Source of the DNA: Bacteroides sp. CAG:709
GTDB taxonomy: Bacteria; Bacteroidota; Bacteroidia; Bacteroidales; UBA932
Direction of reading: 5' to 3'
Length of the DNA stretch: 13,538 nucleotides
Assembly: GCA_000434935.1 (NCBI GenBank)
Contig: FR882165.1
Coordinates: forward strand, 98,440-111,977
Both the position numbers and the translations under genes were made by a program. Below are positions 1 through 9,268 of this stretch, piece by piece; within the stretch, counting starts at the first letter, position 1; each line of letters opens with the position of its first letter. The notes beneath the pieces were generated by a model. It did no database searches. It was given only the letters and a program-made list of their open reading frames with translations, and was not told the DNA's origin.

Positions 1-1
1 G

Positions 2-547
2 GGCATCACTGCCGGCAGGGCGGTTTCCGGAATCCTCAGCGGAAAATACAATCCTTCAGGGCGGCTCCCGATGACTTTCCCTTATACCACCGGCCAGATT
101 CCTATCTATTACAACCGCAGGAGTCCGGCGAGAAGGGGTACGCAGGGATGGTACAAGGATATTCAGATAGAACCGATGTATGAGTTCGGTTATGGCCTGA
201 GTTACAGTGAGTTCGAATATTCTCCGATTACGTTGTCCGCCGACAGGGTGGCCAAGGACGGAAAGGTTACGGCTACGGTGACGGTGAAGAATACCAGCGA
301 CGTGGATGGAATGGAGACTGTCCAGTGGTATATTTGCGATCCTGTCTGCAGAATCACCCGCCCGGTAAAAGAACTGAAGCATTTCGAGAAGAGGCTGGTG
401 AAGGCAGGGGAGTCCGAGGTGTTCACATTCGAAATCGACCCGATGCGCGACCTGTCTTTCGTGGACAACAAGGGCGAGCGTTTCCTGGATTGCGGCGAGT
501 ATTATATCTTTGTGAAAGATAACAAGGAGGTATTGAATGTCGAATAA
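2..547 (+). CDS. GH3 beta-glycosidase, C-terminal part (5' truncated by window edge)
   Basis: This is the last 181 residues of a glycoside hydrolase family 3 enzyme, probably a beta-glucosidase or beta-xylosidase that clips terminal sugars from oligosaccharides in the periplasm. The frame is open from base 2, so the true start lies left of the window. The visible part begins in the second GH3 domain (SGKYNPSGRLPMTFP, then GQIPIYYN) and passes through the family hallmark YEFGYGLSYSEFEYS near residue 65. It ends in a fibronectin type III-like domain (VTVKNTSDVDGMETVQWY through to the C-terminus). The catalytic Asp of GH3 sits in the missing N-terminal domain, so activity and specificity cannot be judged. 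The stop codon lies inside the next gene, so the two are probably translated together. Family assignment is very secure; substrate is not. Confidence 0.93.
   Translation, partial: GITAGRAVSGILSGKYNPSGRLPMTFPYTTGQIPIYYNRRSPARRGTQGWYKDIQIEPMYEFGYGLSYSEFEYSPITLSADRVAKDGKVTATVTVKNTSDVDGMETVQWYICDPVCRITRPVKELKHFEKRLVKAGESEVFTFEIDPMRDLSFVDNKGERFLDCGEYYIFVKDNKEVLNVE
524..530 (+). promoter_or_regulatory. Strong Shine-Dalgarno before the GH2 gene
   Basis: AAGGAGG lies six bases before the ATG at 537, inside the last codons of the GH3 gene. Full Shine-Dalgarno sequences are uncommon in Bacteroidetes, which usually rely on A-rich leaders. This one supports 537 as the GH2 start and fits independent ribosome loading despite the gene overlap. 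Confidence 0.6.
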
Positions 548-3026
548 GATGTTTTCGTTTCTGGCTGCCGTTGTCTGTGCAGCAGGTGTTTCAATGTCGG
601 TTTGCCGTGCAGAGGCGGGTCCTTCCAGAGTGGAGACTTGCCTGAAGGACGGATGGCGGTTCCATCGCGGAGAGGCTGACGGGGCTTTCGTGCCGGGTTA
701 TGATGATTCGGGGTGGGAGAGTGTGAGCGTGCCGCATGACTGGGCCATTACCGGGCCTTTCAGCATTGAAAATGACCTTCAGAATGTGCAGATAGTGCAG
801 AATATGGAGACGAAAGCATCGCTCAAGACCGGGCGTACCGGCGGTCTGCCGTACGTGGGCGTGGGCTGGTACAGGACTGAGTTCAATGTCCCTGACGGGA
901 TGAAGGCGGAACTCCTGTTCGACGGCGCGATGAGCGAGGCGCGGGTTTATGTCAATGGCCATGAGGTCTGCTTCTGGCCATACGGCTACAGCCCGTTCCA
1001 CTGCGATGTCACGCCATATCTGGACAAGTCCGGCTCCAATGTCCTGGCTGTCAGGCTGGAGAACCTTCCTTTTTCTTCCAGATGGTACCCGGGTGCCGGC
1101 CTTTACAGAAATGTCCACTTGGTATGTACTTCCGCCAAGGCGCACATTCCGGTGTGGGGAACCTTCGTCTCCACTCCTTCGGTGCATAAGGACATGGCGT
1201 CAGTCTCTCTGGCGATTTCATTGCAGTCGGATAAGGAAAACATTGACATAGAATATGCTACGGACGTTTTTTCGCCGGATGGCGAGAAGGTGGCTTCGAG
1301 GCGGTCGGTAGCATTGTATCATGACGGCGACAGTCATGTGCAGAAGTTTCTGGTGAAGGAACCGAAGCTGTGGTCGCCGGAGCACCCGCACCTTTATAAG
1401 GCATTGACCCGTATTTTGGTGGACGGCGTGGTGACGGACGAGTATGAGACGCGTTTCGGCATCCGTTCGGTCGAGTTTATTCCGGAGAAGGGCTTTTACC
1501 TGAACGGCGAGCACCGGAAATTCAAGGGCGTCTGCAATCATCACGACCTCGGTCCACTCGGCGCGGCCGTGAGCGTGCCGGCGTTGAGGCATCAGCTGAC
1601 AATGCTGAAGGACATGGGTTGCGATGCGGTCAGGACATCGCACAATACGCCTGCTCCTGAACTCGTACGTCTCTGTGATGAACTGGGTTTCATGATGATG
1701 GTGGAGCCTTTCGACGAGTGGGACGATGCCAAATGCCGGAATGGCTATCATCGTTATTTCGACGAGTGGGCCGAGCGTGACATGATCAGCATGCTCCATG
1801 CGTTCAGGAATTCTCCGTCCGTAATCATGTGGAGCATCGGCAATGAGGTTCCGTCCCAATGCACTGCCGATGGTTACAAGACGGCGGCTTTCCTCCAGTC
1901 CATCTGTCACAGGGAGGACCCGACGCGTCCTGTCACATGTGGCATGGACCAGGTCAACTGCGTGCTTTCCAACGGTTTCGCGGCCCAGCTGGATATTCCG
2001 GGAATCAATTACCGCACTTTCCGTTACAAGGATTGCTACGGGCAGCTGCCTCAGGGGCTCGTGCTGGGTTCCGAGACGGCGTCTACCGTCAGTTCCAGGG
2101 GCACCTACCATTTTCCGGTGGAGAAGGCGTTCAGCGTAAAGCATGAGGACCACCAGTCTTCCGGCTATGACATGGAGGCCTGCAACTGGTCGAACATTCC
2201 TGACGTGGACCTTGCTCTGGCAGAAGATTATCCATGGACATTGGGCCAGTTCGTCTGGACGGGCTTCGATTACCTGGGCGAGCCGAGCCCTTACGATACC
2301 GATGCATGGCCGAACCACAGTTCCATGTTCGGAATCATTGACCTGGCCTCAATTCCGAAGGACAGATATTGGCTTTACCGCAGCGTCTGGAACACGGAAA
2401 GTCCTACGCTTCATATAGTTCCGCATTGGACCTGGCCCGGCCGCGAAGGGCAGGTGACGCCGGTTTACGTCTATACATCATGGCCTGAGGCCGAGTTGTT
2501 CGTGAACGGGGTTTCCCAGGGACGCCGCTCCAAGATGTCGCCGTCCGCGCCTTGCGAAGGCCTTCAGGATGAGGCGGTCGAGGGACGTTATCGCCTGATG
2601 TGGGATGACGTGGTTTACCGGAAGGGTGAGATCCGCGTCGTGGCCTATGATGCGGATGGCAATGTCGCAGCTTCGGAGTCTGTCCGCACTGCCGGCAAGC
2701 CGTACGCTCTCCGTCTTGAATGCGACAGGGATTCCATCGCCCGCGATGGGGAAGACTTGGCCTATGTGACTGTAAGTGTGGTAGATAAGGACGGCAATAC
2801 CGTGCCTTCCGATACCCGCGAGGTCTTCGCTTCAGTGTCCGGTGCCGGCGAGCTCCGCGCCATCGCCAACGGCGACCCATGCTCGCTTGAACTGTTCCAT
2901 CTCCCGCACATGCACCTCTTCGCCGGCAAGCTGACCGTAATAGTCCGCTCCCGCGCCGATGCTGAAGGCTCTATTTATTTGAAAGTCAATGCAAAAGGGG
3001 TGAAGTCTGCCGAACTGGAGCTGTAG
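537..3026 (+). CDS. Secreted GH2 beta-glycosidase with DUF4982-like region
   Basis: An 829-residue retaining glycoside hydrolase of family 2, most likely a beta-galactosidase or beta-glucuronidase acting in the periplasm. Residues 1 to about 25 form a signal peptide (hydrophobic FLAAVVCAAGVSMSV, then CRA-EA). A jelly-roll sugar-binding domain follows at about 35-195 (KDGWRFHRGE, VSVPHDW, GGLPYVGVGWYR), then an Ig-like domain at about 200-305. The TIM barrel spans about 310-620, with the predicted acid/base Glu437 in WSIGNEV and the predicted nucleophile Glu513 in LGSETAS. The segment NHSSMFGIIDL and the WPEAELFVNG region (about 645-700) look like the DUF4982 module seen in many Bacteroidetes GH2 enzymes. 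An Ig-like C-terminal domain follows (about 725-829). The nucleophile motif is SETA rather than the SEYG or SEFG of classic enzymes, which is normal for DUF4982-bearing members. It overlaps the GH3 gene by 11 bases. Family is certain; substrate is inferred. Confidence 0.95.
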   Translation: MSNKMFSFLAAVVCAAGVSMSVCRAEAGPSRVETCLKDGWRFHRGEADGAFVPGYDDSGWESVSVPHDWAITGPFSIENDLQNVQIVQNMETKASLKTGRTGGLPYVGVGWYRTEFNVPDGMKAELLFDGAMSEARVYVNGHEVCFWPYGYSPFHCDVTPYLDKSGSNVLAVRLENLPFSSRWYPGAGLYRNVHLVCTSAKAHIPVWGTFVSTPSVHKDMASVSLAISLQSDKENIDIEYATDVFSPDGEKVASRRSVALYHDGDSHVQKFLVKEPKLWSPEHPHLYKALTRILVDGVVTDEYETRFGIRSVEFIPEKGFYLNGEHRKFKGVCNHHDLGPLGAAVSVPALRHQLTMLKDMGCDAVRTSHNTPAPELVRLCDELGFMMMVEPFDEWDDAKCRNGYHRYFDEWAERDMISMLHAFRNSPSVIMWSIGNEVPSQCTADGYKTAAFLQSICHREDPTRPVTCGMDQVNCVLSNGFAAQLDIPGINYRTFRYKDCYGQLPQGLVLGSETASTVSSRGTYHFPVEKAFSVKHEDHQSSGYDMEACNWSNIPDVDLALAEDYPWTLGQFVWTGFDYLGEPSPYDTDAWPNHSSMFGIIDLASIPKDRYWLYRSVWNTESPTLHIVPHWTWPGREGQVTPVYVYTSWPEAELFVNGVSQGRRSKMSPSAPCEGLQDEAVEGRYRLMWDDVVYRKGEIRVVAYDADGNVAASESVRTAGKPYALRLECDRDSIARDGEDLAYVTVSVVDKDGNTVPSDTREVFASVSGAGELRAIANGDPCSLELFHLPHMHLFAGKLTVIVRSRADAEGSIYLKVNAKGVKSAELEL

Positions 3027-3065
3027 GGTGAGTCATTAAAAGGTGCAAAAGTGAAATTTCTTTTC

Positions 3066-3073
3066 TAACTTCG
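3066..3073 (+). promoter_or_regulatory. Candidate Bacteroidales housekeeping -7 element for the sigma/anti-sigma pair
   Basis: TAACTTCG matches the Bacteroides -7 consensus TAnnTTTG at all but one position. It lies in the 87-base gap between the GH2 stop and the sigma factor, about 40 bases before the chosen start. I see no convincing TTTG -33 element at the expected distance, where the sequence is GGTGC, so the call is tentative. If real, it would make the regulatory genes independent of the GH3-GH2 transcript. Confidence 0.35.
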
Positions 3074-3113
3074 CGGCCTGAAGAGTGAACCAACCAGATG
3101 ACAGCCCTTTAAT

Positions 3114-3632
3114 TTGAAGCAGTTTAAGGAAATATTCGATGCGTTTTATCCGAAGGTCTATGGCTATGCCCTGAAGGCCGGCGGACAAGAATGGCTTGCG
3201 GAAGAGATTGCCCACAATGTCTTCTGCAAGTTGTGGATGCATCGTGACAACTTGTCTCTCAAAGGAAAAGATGATAAAGAGGTAATGTCCATCGTTTCAA
3301 GTTATCTTTTCGTGGTTACCCATAATGAGGTGAATAACTATTTCAGGGAATGCAGGCAAATTGAGCAGTTGAGAGAGAACTTCGCCGTTCAGCTCTGTTG
3401 TGAATCCCGCATTGAACAGACTGTTGACGCGAAAACCGCCCTCGGAATCATTGACAGGGCCGTGGAGGCTATGCCGGCAGTGCGCAAAGAAGTGTTCACT
3501 CTCAGCAGATATCATAACATGACCAATGAGTCTATTGCCAAGCGCCTGAAAATCAGCAAGAGAACTGTCGAGAAACACATCAGTCTCGCGTTGGGACAGT
3601 TGAGGCTTGAGCTTGCCGCATATCAGATTTAG
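3114..3632 (+). CDS. ECF-type RNA polymerase sigma factor of a PUL
   Basis: A 172-residue extracytoplasmic-function sigma-70 factor, which would direct RNA polymerase to the promoters of this locus once released by the adjacent FecR protein. Region 2 covers about residues 3-80 (FYPKVYGYALKAGGQEWLAEEI, then NVFCKLW, the usual core-binding and -10 recognition segment). Region 4 covers about 115-168, with a helix-turn-helix in NESIAKRLKISKRTVEKHIS. The chosen start is a TTG at 3114; the frame is closed by a TGA at 3099 and the next ATG (residue 42) would delete most of region 2, so a non-ATG start is forced unless bases are missing. An ATG at 3098 opens only a four-codon frame. Length fits the Bacteroidetes PUL-linked ECF group. 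Function is secure; the exact start is not. Confidence 0.93.
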   Translation: MKQFKEIFDAFYPKVYGYALKAGGQEWLAEEIAHNVFCKLWMHRDNLSLKGKDDKEVMSIVSSYLFVVTHNEVNNYFRECRQIEQLRENFAVQLCCESRIEQTVDAKTALGIIDRAVEAMPAVRKEVFTLSRYHNMTNESIAKRLKISKRTVEKHISLALGQLRLELAAYQI

Positions 3633-3669
3633 TGGGTTCCTGTAAAAAAACAAAAATTTTTCATTTTCC

Positions 3670-3702
3670 GTTACGTGTGACATCCGGCATCTGCGTCTAA
3701 AG
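3670..3702 (+). promoter_or_regulatory. Candidate ECF-type promoter before the anti-sigma gene
   Basis: The 91-base gap between the sigma and anti-sigma genes holds an A/T-rich tract (AAAAAAACAAAAATTTTTC) followed by GTTACG at about 3670-3675. Some 17 bases later comes TGCGTCTAA at 3692-3700. A CGTC-containing -10 element at that distance from a GC-containing -35 element is the general form of ECF promoters. It would give autoregulation of the anti-sigma gene and the genes after it. This is pattern matching only. Confidence 0.3.
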
Positions 3703-3723
3703 TAGGCATTAAGGATTACTCGT

Positions 3724-4605
3724 ATGAAAGAGGAAATTGACATATCGGAAGCCCGTGAAATCTGGAACAGCCCGTCTCCGCAGATGGACAAGGACCAGAT
3801 AGATCGTGCGTATGAGTCCATTGGCGGCTATATCCTGAGATCCAGAATATCCAAAGGAATAAAAGCTTGCATCGGTGGAGTGGCCGCGGCTTGCCTGGTC
3901 ATCGCGGGCGTATTTATCGGCAGAATCGAAAAACCGGAAATGGTAGCCGAAGTATATGCTCCTGAGTATGTGGAATATATGGCGGCAAACGGCGATATCA
4001 AGGAAGTCCTCCTTGCCGACGGAACCCGTGTCTATCTCAATGCCCAGTCCCGTCTGAATTGCGAAAAGAGCCTCACAGGTGCTACGAGAGACGTTTTCCT
4101 GTGCGGCGAAGCATTCTTCGAAGTAGCCAAGGATACGCTTCATCCGTTCATCGTACATGCTGCCGGAACGCAGATCAAGGTAACCGGCACCAAGTTCAAT
4201 GTCAGGGCTTTTCCTGATGAGGACAGCAGCACCACGACATTGGTCGAAGGTGGCGTAGAAGTCAGGATTCCAGGCCAGGTCAATCCTATAACATTGGTCC
4301 CTGGAACTGCATTGTCCGTGAGCAACAAGAATTTAAGTGCATCGCTATTCGAGGTCGATGCGGTCAATGCGACCGGTTGGTATAGGGGAGAGTTCAATGC
4401 TTATCACATGACTCTCGAGCAGATTTGTCATAACCTTGAACGCCGTTTTGGAGTCAAAATATTCATAGCCAACCAAAATGTAGCGTCTAAATTGTTCTAT
4501 GCGTCATTCGTAAACAACGAGGATGTAGAAGGAATACTGAAATCATTGAATGTAAACAAGGATTTTCATGTGAAGAAACATGAAAACTTGTATACGATTT
4601 ATTGA
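3724..4605 (+). CDS. FecR-family anti-sigma factor
   Basis: A 293-residue inner-membrane anti-sigma factor that should hold the upstream ECF sigma factor inactive until the SusC STN domain signals from the outer membrane. Residues 1-45 form a short cytoplasmic sigma-binding segment. One transmembrane helix spans about 49-66 (CIGGVAAACLVIAGVFIG). The periplasmic FecR domain covers about 88-182, with typical VLLADGTRVYLNAQSRL, GEAFFEVAKD, and GTKFNVRAF motifs. The C-terminal DUF4974 (STN-like) domain covers about 222-293 (MTLEQICHNLERRFGVKI). It starts at an ATG 91 bases after the sigma factor and ends 26 bases before the SusC start, too little room for a full separate promoter unless it lies within this gene. 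Length and order match the standard sigma/FecR/SusC module. The assignment is very secure. Confidence 0.96.
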   Translation: MKEEIDISEAREIWNSPSPQMDKDQIDRAYESIGGYILRSRISKGIKACIGGVAAACLVIAGVFIGRIEKPEMVAEVYAPEYVEYMAANGDIKEVLLADGTRVYLNAQSRLNCEKSLTGATRDVFLCGEAFFEVAKDTLHPFIVHAAGTQIKVTGTKFNVRAFPDEDSSTTTLVEGGVEVRIPGQVNPITLVPGTALSVSNKNLSASLFEVDAVNATGWYRGEFNAYHMTLEQICHNLERRFGVKIFIANQNVASKLFYASFVNNEDVEGILKSLNVNKDFHVKKHENLYTIY

Positions 4606-4631
4606 TAATTATAACTTTTTAAATATTCACT

Positions 4632-7600
4632 ATGCTAAAAACCTCAAAATGCTTTGCGGGTATGGCTCTGCGTTGTCTGGCTGTCCTGCTGAGTTTCCTG
4701 ATGGCAGGTGGTGTAATGGCTTCTGCCCAGCAGAAGAACATCTCACTGAAAGTGTCCAATGTCTCCATTGAGTCGGCATTGAACACTGTCAAGAGCCAAT
4801 ACGGAATCTCTATTGTCACTCAGATTGAAGGACTTGATCTTTCGTCCAAGGTGAGTGTTGACATCAAGAATGCTTCTGTCACTGAAGCGCTCAAGGAAAT
4901 TTTCAAGCCCCAGCAGATCGACGTCAAAATCGATGGCAATGTGGCAATGATTTCAGCAGCTGCCGCCAAGAATTTCACCGTGAAAGGTATTGTTACCGAT
5001 TCTGCCGGAGAACCGGTTCCGGGTGCCATGATTCTCGTAATGGGCACAAAAGACGGTGTGACTACGGATATTGACGGAGCATATTCCCTCACATTGGCAA
5101 GCCTGCCACGCTTAAATGCACTTGTCTCGGTTTCGTGGACCAGGAGACGAAAGTCAGCAAAGAAAGCAATGTAAATTTCACAATGACGACATCCTCTGAA
5201 TTCCTTGAGGAAGTGGTTGTAGTAGGTTATGGTTCACTCCGTCGCTCGCTCGTCTCCAGTGCCATCAGCAAGATGTCGATGGATGACAACAAACTTCGTA
5301 ACGTGGACAGCCCTGCAGCTCTGCTCAGCGGACGTATCGCCGGTGTATCCGTGAGTGGCGGATCCGGTAACCTCGGTTCAGGTGAGCGTATGGTCATCCG
5401 CGGAATTTCGTCGCTCAACGCAGGTAATGAGCCGCTCTATGTGATTGATGGTGTGCCTATTACGAATACGAAGTCAAACCTTACCAACCTCGGTGAGGAT
5501 ATGAGTTCACTGGCCGTCCTCAATACCAGCGATATCGAGTCTATCGATGTGCTCAAGGACGCAGCCTCGGCGGCAATCTATGGTTCCCGCGCCAGCAACG
5601 GTGTCATTCTCATCACCACCAAATCCGGTGCGGCGGGAAAGGCCACAGCCCGTGTCAATGTCAGCACGAGTGTTTCGCAATTCCCTAACATCAACAAGAT
5701 CAAGATGGCGGATTCGAAACTCTATGTGGAAGCATATAATGAGGGCGTTGACAACTATAACAAGCAGTATGGCTTGTCCATAGGTGATGCCAATTATAAA
5801 ACTCACATTTATAATCCTTTCGGTACATTGCCTGATATGGATTGGATGGGTTCCATCACCAGACTGGGAATCAGCTACAATGCGGATGCTTCCTTCTCAG
5901 GAGGCAACAAGACCACCAATTTCTACATTGGCGCGAACTATAACCATAAAGAGGGTGTCATCAAGACCAACAGACTGGACAAGTTCAACTTGAAAGCCAA
6001 GATACAGCACGATTTTACCAAATGGCTTGAAGTCGGTGCGAACATGTCCGCAAACTACATGAAGACACATCAGGTGCCGGGAGCAAATGCCGGAACCATG
6101 ATTATCGGACGTGCTTTGGAGCAGAGGCCTTATGACCGTATATATAAACCGGATGGAAGTTATTATGTCGGTGGTACCGACGGACTTTCGTTCCATAACC
6201 CTATTCAGATTCTCAATGAGCAGAATGCCTTTATCGAGAACCTCAGATTCCTCGGCAATGCTCACATGAATCTCAAGTTCTTGGATAATAAGATTTCTTT
6301 CAAAAACACGATCAATACGGATGTCACCCAACTGTACGACTATACTTTCTATAACTCCAAACATCCTTATGGAAAGGGCGTCGGCGAGATCATTGACAGG
6401 CATGAGACCATCATGAACCTGAGTTTCGACTCTGTCCTGAACTACAATGATACTTATCTCGGCGGTGATCTTGCTTTCAATGCAATGCTCGGCCATTCAT
6501 TCCAGAAAGTGAGCACGAGAAACATTTCTCTTGACGGAAAAGGCTTTCCTTCTGATTCTTTCGACGTGGTCGGAGTTGCTGCGGAGGTGGCCGGCTATGG
6601 AGGCAACGCTTACGCCTATGCATTGGAGTCATACTTCGGTCGTCTTAACTTCGGTTATAAGGAAAGATATACCCTCACAGCTACATTAAGAACTGACGGT
6701 TCTTCCAAATTCCGTCCTAAATACCGTTGGGGCTGGTTCCCTTCAGTTTCGTTCGGTTGGAATGTGGGAAAAGAATCATGGATGAAGGATAGCGGAGTCG
6801 ATATGAAACTTCGTGCAAGTTATGGTAAGACAGGTAACCAGGAAGGTATCGGCTTATTCTCTTCACAGTCCCAAATGGCTGGTGGCAAGAACTATATGGG
6901 GCATAGCGGTATATACTCGACCGTATTCGGAAACCCTAAGCTGACTTGGGAGAAGTCCGGTCAGATTGACGTCGGTGTCGATCTCGGTTTCTTCAATGAC
7001 AAACTTACATTGATTGTCGACGGCTATGTGAAGAACACGACGGACCTGCTCTATTCCAAGCCTACTTATGCAACTTCCGGTACCACTTCCATTATGAGCA
7101 ATGTCGGCTCTATCCGGAACAAGGGTATAGAAGTTACCATCGGAGGAAACCTTGATTTGGGACCTGTACACTGGACAACTTCATTCAACATTGCCCATAA
7201 CAAGAATACCGTAACTTCCATCACCGGAAACGATGACCTTATCGCAATCGGTGGAAACCGAGTTCTCAAAGTAGGTGAGGAAGTGGGAACATTCTATCTC
7301 TTCAAATTCGACGGTGTATACCAGTATGATGCCGAGGTTCCTGAAGCGCTTTATGCGCAGGGCGTGAGAGCCGGAGACTTCAGGTATGCAAACCTTGACG
7401 GAGATGCTGAAAATCTGATCAATGATACTGACCGCGCTGTCAAATACTCTTCCAATCCGAAATTCAGCGGAGGTTGGAGCAATACCTTCTACTGGAAAGG
7501 CTTGAGTCTTGATGTGTTCCTTTCGTATTCTTATGGCGCGAAAGTATATTTCGGACAGGGACAGAACATTACGAGATGCGCTACCAATCATGGTGTAAGA

Positions 7601-7954
7601 GAAGAAATGGCTGTCAACAGATGGACAGGTCCTGGCAGTACCAATGTCTATGCACGTGCTATCGCAGGTTCATCATGGAATACCAAAAATTCTGATTACT
7701 TCCTTTATGACGGCTCGTTTATCAGGCTCCGTTCTCTTACCCTTTCTTACAATTTCGGACAGAAAGTCCTTGAAAAGATTCATATGAAAGGGCTTAGGGT
7801 ATTCGCACAGGGCGACAACCTGTTCCTTCTTACAAGATATCCGGGCTATGACCCTGAAGTCTCAAGCAATCTCGATGCGAGATTCTTCGGAGTGGACGAC
7901 CTCAATGTTCCTCAGCCGCGTACATTTACTTTCGGTTTAAACCTAACTTTCTAA
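4632..7954 (+). pseudogene. SusC-like TonB-dependent transporter with STN domain, frameshifted
   Basis: An outer-membrane glycan importer that would act under the SusD lid, driven by TonB. Read across one frameshift it is about 1107 residues, normal for an STN-bearing SusC. A signal peptide (about 1-33, ending ASA-Q) leads to the STN domain (about 36-110), the periplasmic signalling module that contacts FecR. Next comes a carboxypeptidase-D-like repeat (about 116-195), then the SusC hallmark EEVVVVGYG. The plug starts near ALLSGRIAGVSV and carries VIRGISSLNAGNEPLYVIDGV. The rest is beta-barrel, ending PRTFTFGLNLTF. The first frame runs from 4632 to 5174 and the second is open from before 5094 to 7954. 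Reading GGC-AAG at 5096-5101 as GGCC-AAG restores YSLTLAKPATLKCTCLGF, a normal continuation, so one C is missing near 5098. No slippery heptamer is visible, so a mutation or sequencing error is more likely than programmed frameshifting. All domains are otherwise intact. Confidence 0.9.
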
Positions 7955-7966
7955 ACAGGGATATAA

Positions 7967-9256
7967 ATGAAAAGATATATTACACTTGCACTGTCCGTGC
8001 TGATGGTGCTGAATTCATGCTCGCAGATGCTGGATATATATCCGCGTTCAGCGATTTCTCCTGACGGAGTGACGGCAAATGACCTTTCTGCTCTTCGTTA
8101 CGGCGTTTATTCTGCCATGCAGAACAAACCCGGCACCACAGGCTATCTTTGCTTCGATCTCCTCGGTGGTGACATTACACAGAAAAACTACAACCCGATA
8201 GATATTTATAACGGCTACATGAAGACGCTCGGCTCGAATGTTACGGGTCAATGGAACAGTTTCTATAATGAACTTTATCATGTGAACGTGCTTCTTGCTG
8301 CTGTGGAAAAGGCCGGTATTGAGGCAAATAAGGTCATCTATGGAGAAGCACATTATTTCCGTGCGATGATTTATATGAACCTCGTGACGAGATGGGGAGG
8401 CGTGCCGATTCTCAGAGTCAATACCTCGGACAGAGTGGCGAGAGACACTGTTGAGGACTGCTGGGACTTTATCAATGAAGAGCTCCAGCTCGCCATCGAC
8501 AATCTTGAGACTTCTACAGACATGTATATGGTTTCCAAGGAAGCTGCACAGGCTCTTGCCGCCAGAGCATACCTCTATCAAGGAAACATGAAGAAAGCCG
8601 CCGAACTCGCAGAAGGCCTTATTACCAGCGGTAAATATGCTCTCGAAAAGGACTTCAGCAAGATTTTCGGATATGAGCGCAAAGCCAACTCGGAGACAAT
8701 CTTCGCCTTCAATATGGATGATACTGAAACATCCGTCAAACTCGGCTCGCAGTACTTTACGTATGATTATGTGAACAAGGGTAGCGGATGGTATTTCCCG
8801 ACGCAGACGATTATCAATCTTTTCGATGCCAATGACACGAGACTGCCGGTTTCCGTCGTTACGGTAGGTACTGACAAGTGTATGGGCAAATATCCTGGCG
8901 GACAGGCATATTCAGACCCGATAATCATCTCGAGAATCGGAGAGATCTATCTTATCAGCGCTGAGGCACTAGGTTTCCCTGACGGATGCGAGCGTCTTAA
9001 CCAGCTTCGTAGAATGAGAGGCCTTTCAGATAGCACGGCAAGCTCCGAAGCCGAACTTAAAGAAGCCGTTCTTCAGGAGAGAAGGCTTGAACTCATAGGT
9101 GAAAACCTGATATGGTATGATTATATCCGTCAGGGCAAGGCAATCGAAAGATTGGGTATCACCAAGAGACAGACATTGTTCCCTATTCCGGAAGGAGAAA
9201 TCAGGGAGAACCCTCTGCTCAAGCAGAATCCTGGTTGGGGTGGAAATGAACTATAA
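7967..9256 (+). CDS. SusD/RagB-like glycan-binding lipoprotein
   Basis: A 429-residue surface lipoprotein that forms the hinged lid over the SusC transporter and helps bind the incoming glycan. The signal peptide ends in a lipobox (LMVLNSC) with the lipid-bearing Cys18. The SusD fold is recognisable from YNELYHVNVLLAAVEKAG, YGEAHYFRAMIYMNLVTRWGGVPIL (the family's best-conserved stretch) and AAQALAARAYLYQGNMKKA, a TPR-like pair of helices. The C-terminal part has ISRIGEIYLISAEAL, LQERRLELIGENLIWYDYIRQG, and the closing FPIPEGEIRENPLLKQNPGW. It is on the short side for the family (usually about 480-600), suggesting smaller binding loops. It begins 12 bases after the SusC stop and ends 12 bases before the next gene, so it is in the same operon. 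Fold and role are very secure; the glycan is unknown. Confidence 0.96.
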   Translation: MKRYITLALSVLMVLNSCSQMLDIYPRSAISPDGVTANDLSALRYGVYSAMQNKPGTTGYLCFDLLGGDITQKNYNPIDIYNGYMKTLGSNVTGQWNSFYNELYHVNVLLAAVEKAGIEANKVIYGEAHYFRAMIYMNLVTRWGGVPILRVNTSDRVARDTVEDCWDFINEELQLAIDNLETSTDMYMVSKEAAQALAARAYLYQGNMKKAAELAEGLITSGKYALEKDFSKIFGYERKANSETIFAFNMDDTETSVKLGSQYFTYDYVNKGSGWYFPTQTIINLFDANDTRLPVSVVTVGTDKCMGKYPGGQAYSDPIIISRIGEIYLISAEALGFPDGCERLNQLRRMRGLSDSTASSEAELKEAVLQERRLELIGENLIWYDYIRQGKAIERLGITKRQTLFPIPEGEIRENPLLKQNPGWGGNEL

Positions 9257-9268
9257 AACAGCAAGAAA

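Noticed and set aside
1218..2318. Long leftward open frame opposite the GH2 gene
   Set aside because: It lies wholly antisense to a well-defined GH2 enzyme, has no family pattern, and is explained by the high G+C content of the sense gene.
5090..5110. Programmed -1 ribosomal frameshifting in SusC
   Set aside because: No X-XXY-YYZ slippery heptamer or clear downstream hairpin is visible, and a single missing C explains the data more simply.
5135..7954. Treating the larger SusC frame as an independent gene starting at GTG 5135
   Set aside because: The frame opens in the middle of the carboxypeptidase-like domain, has no signal peptide, and continues a normal SusC sequence from the upstream frame, so the two are one gene with a frameshift.
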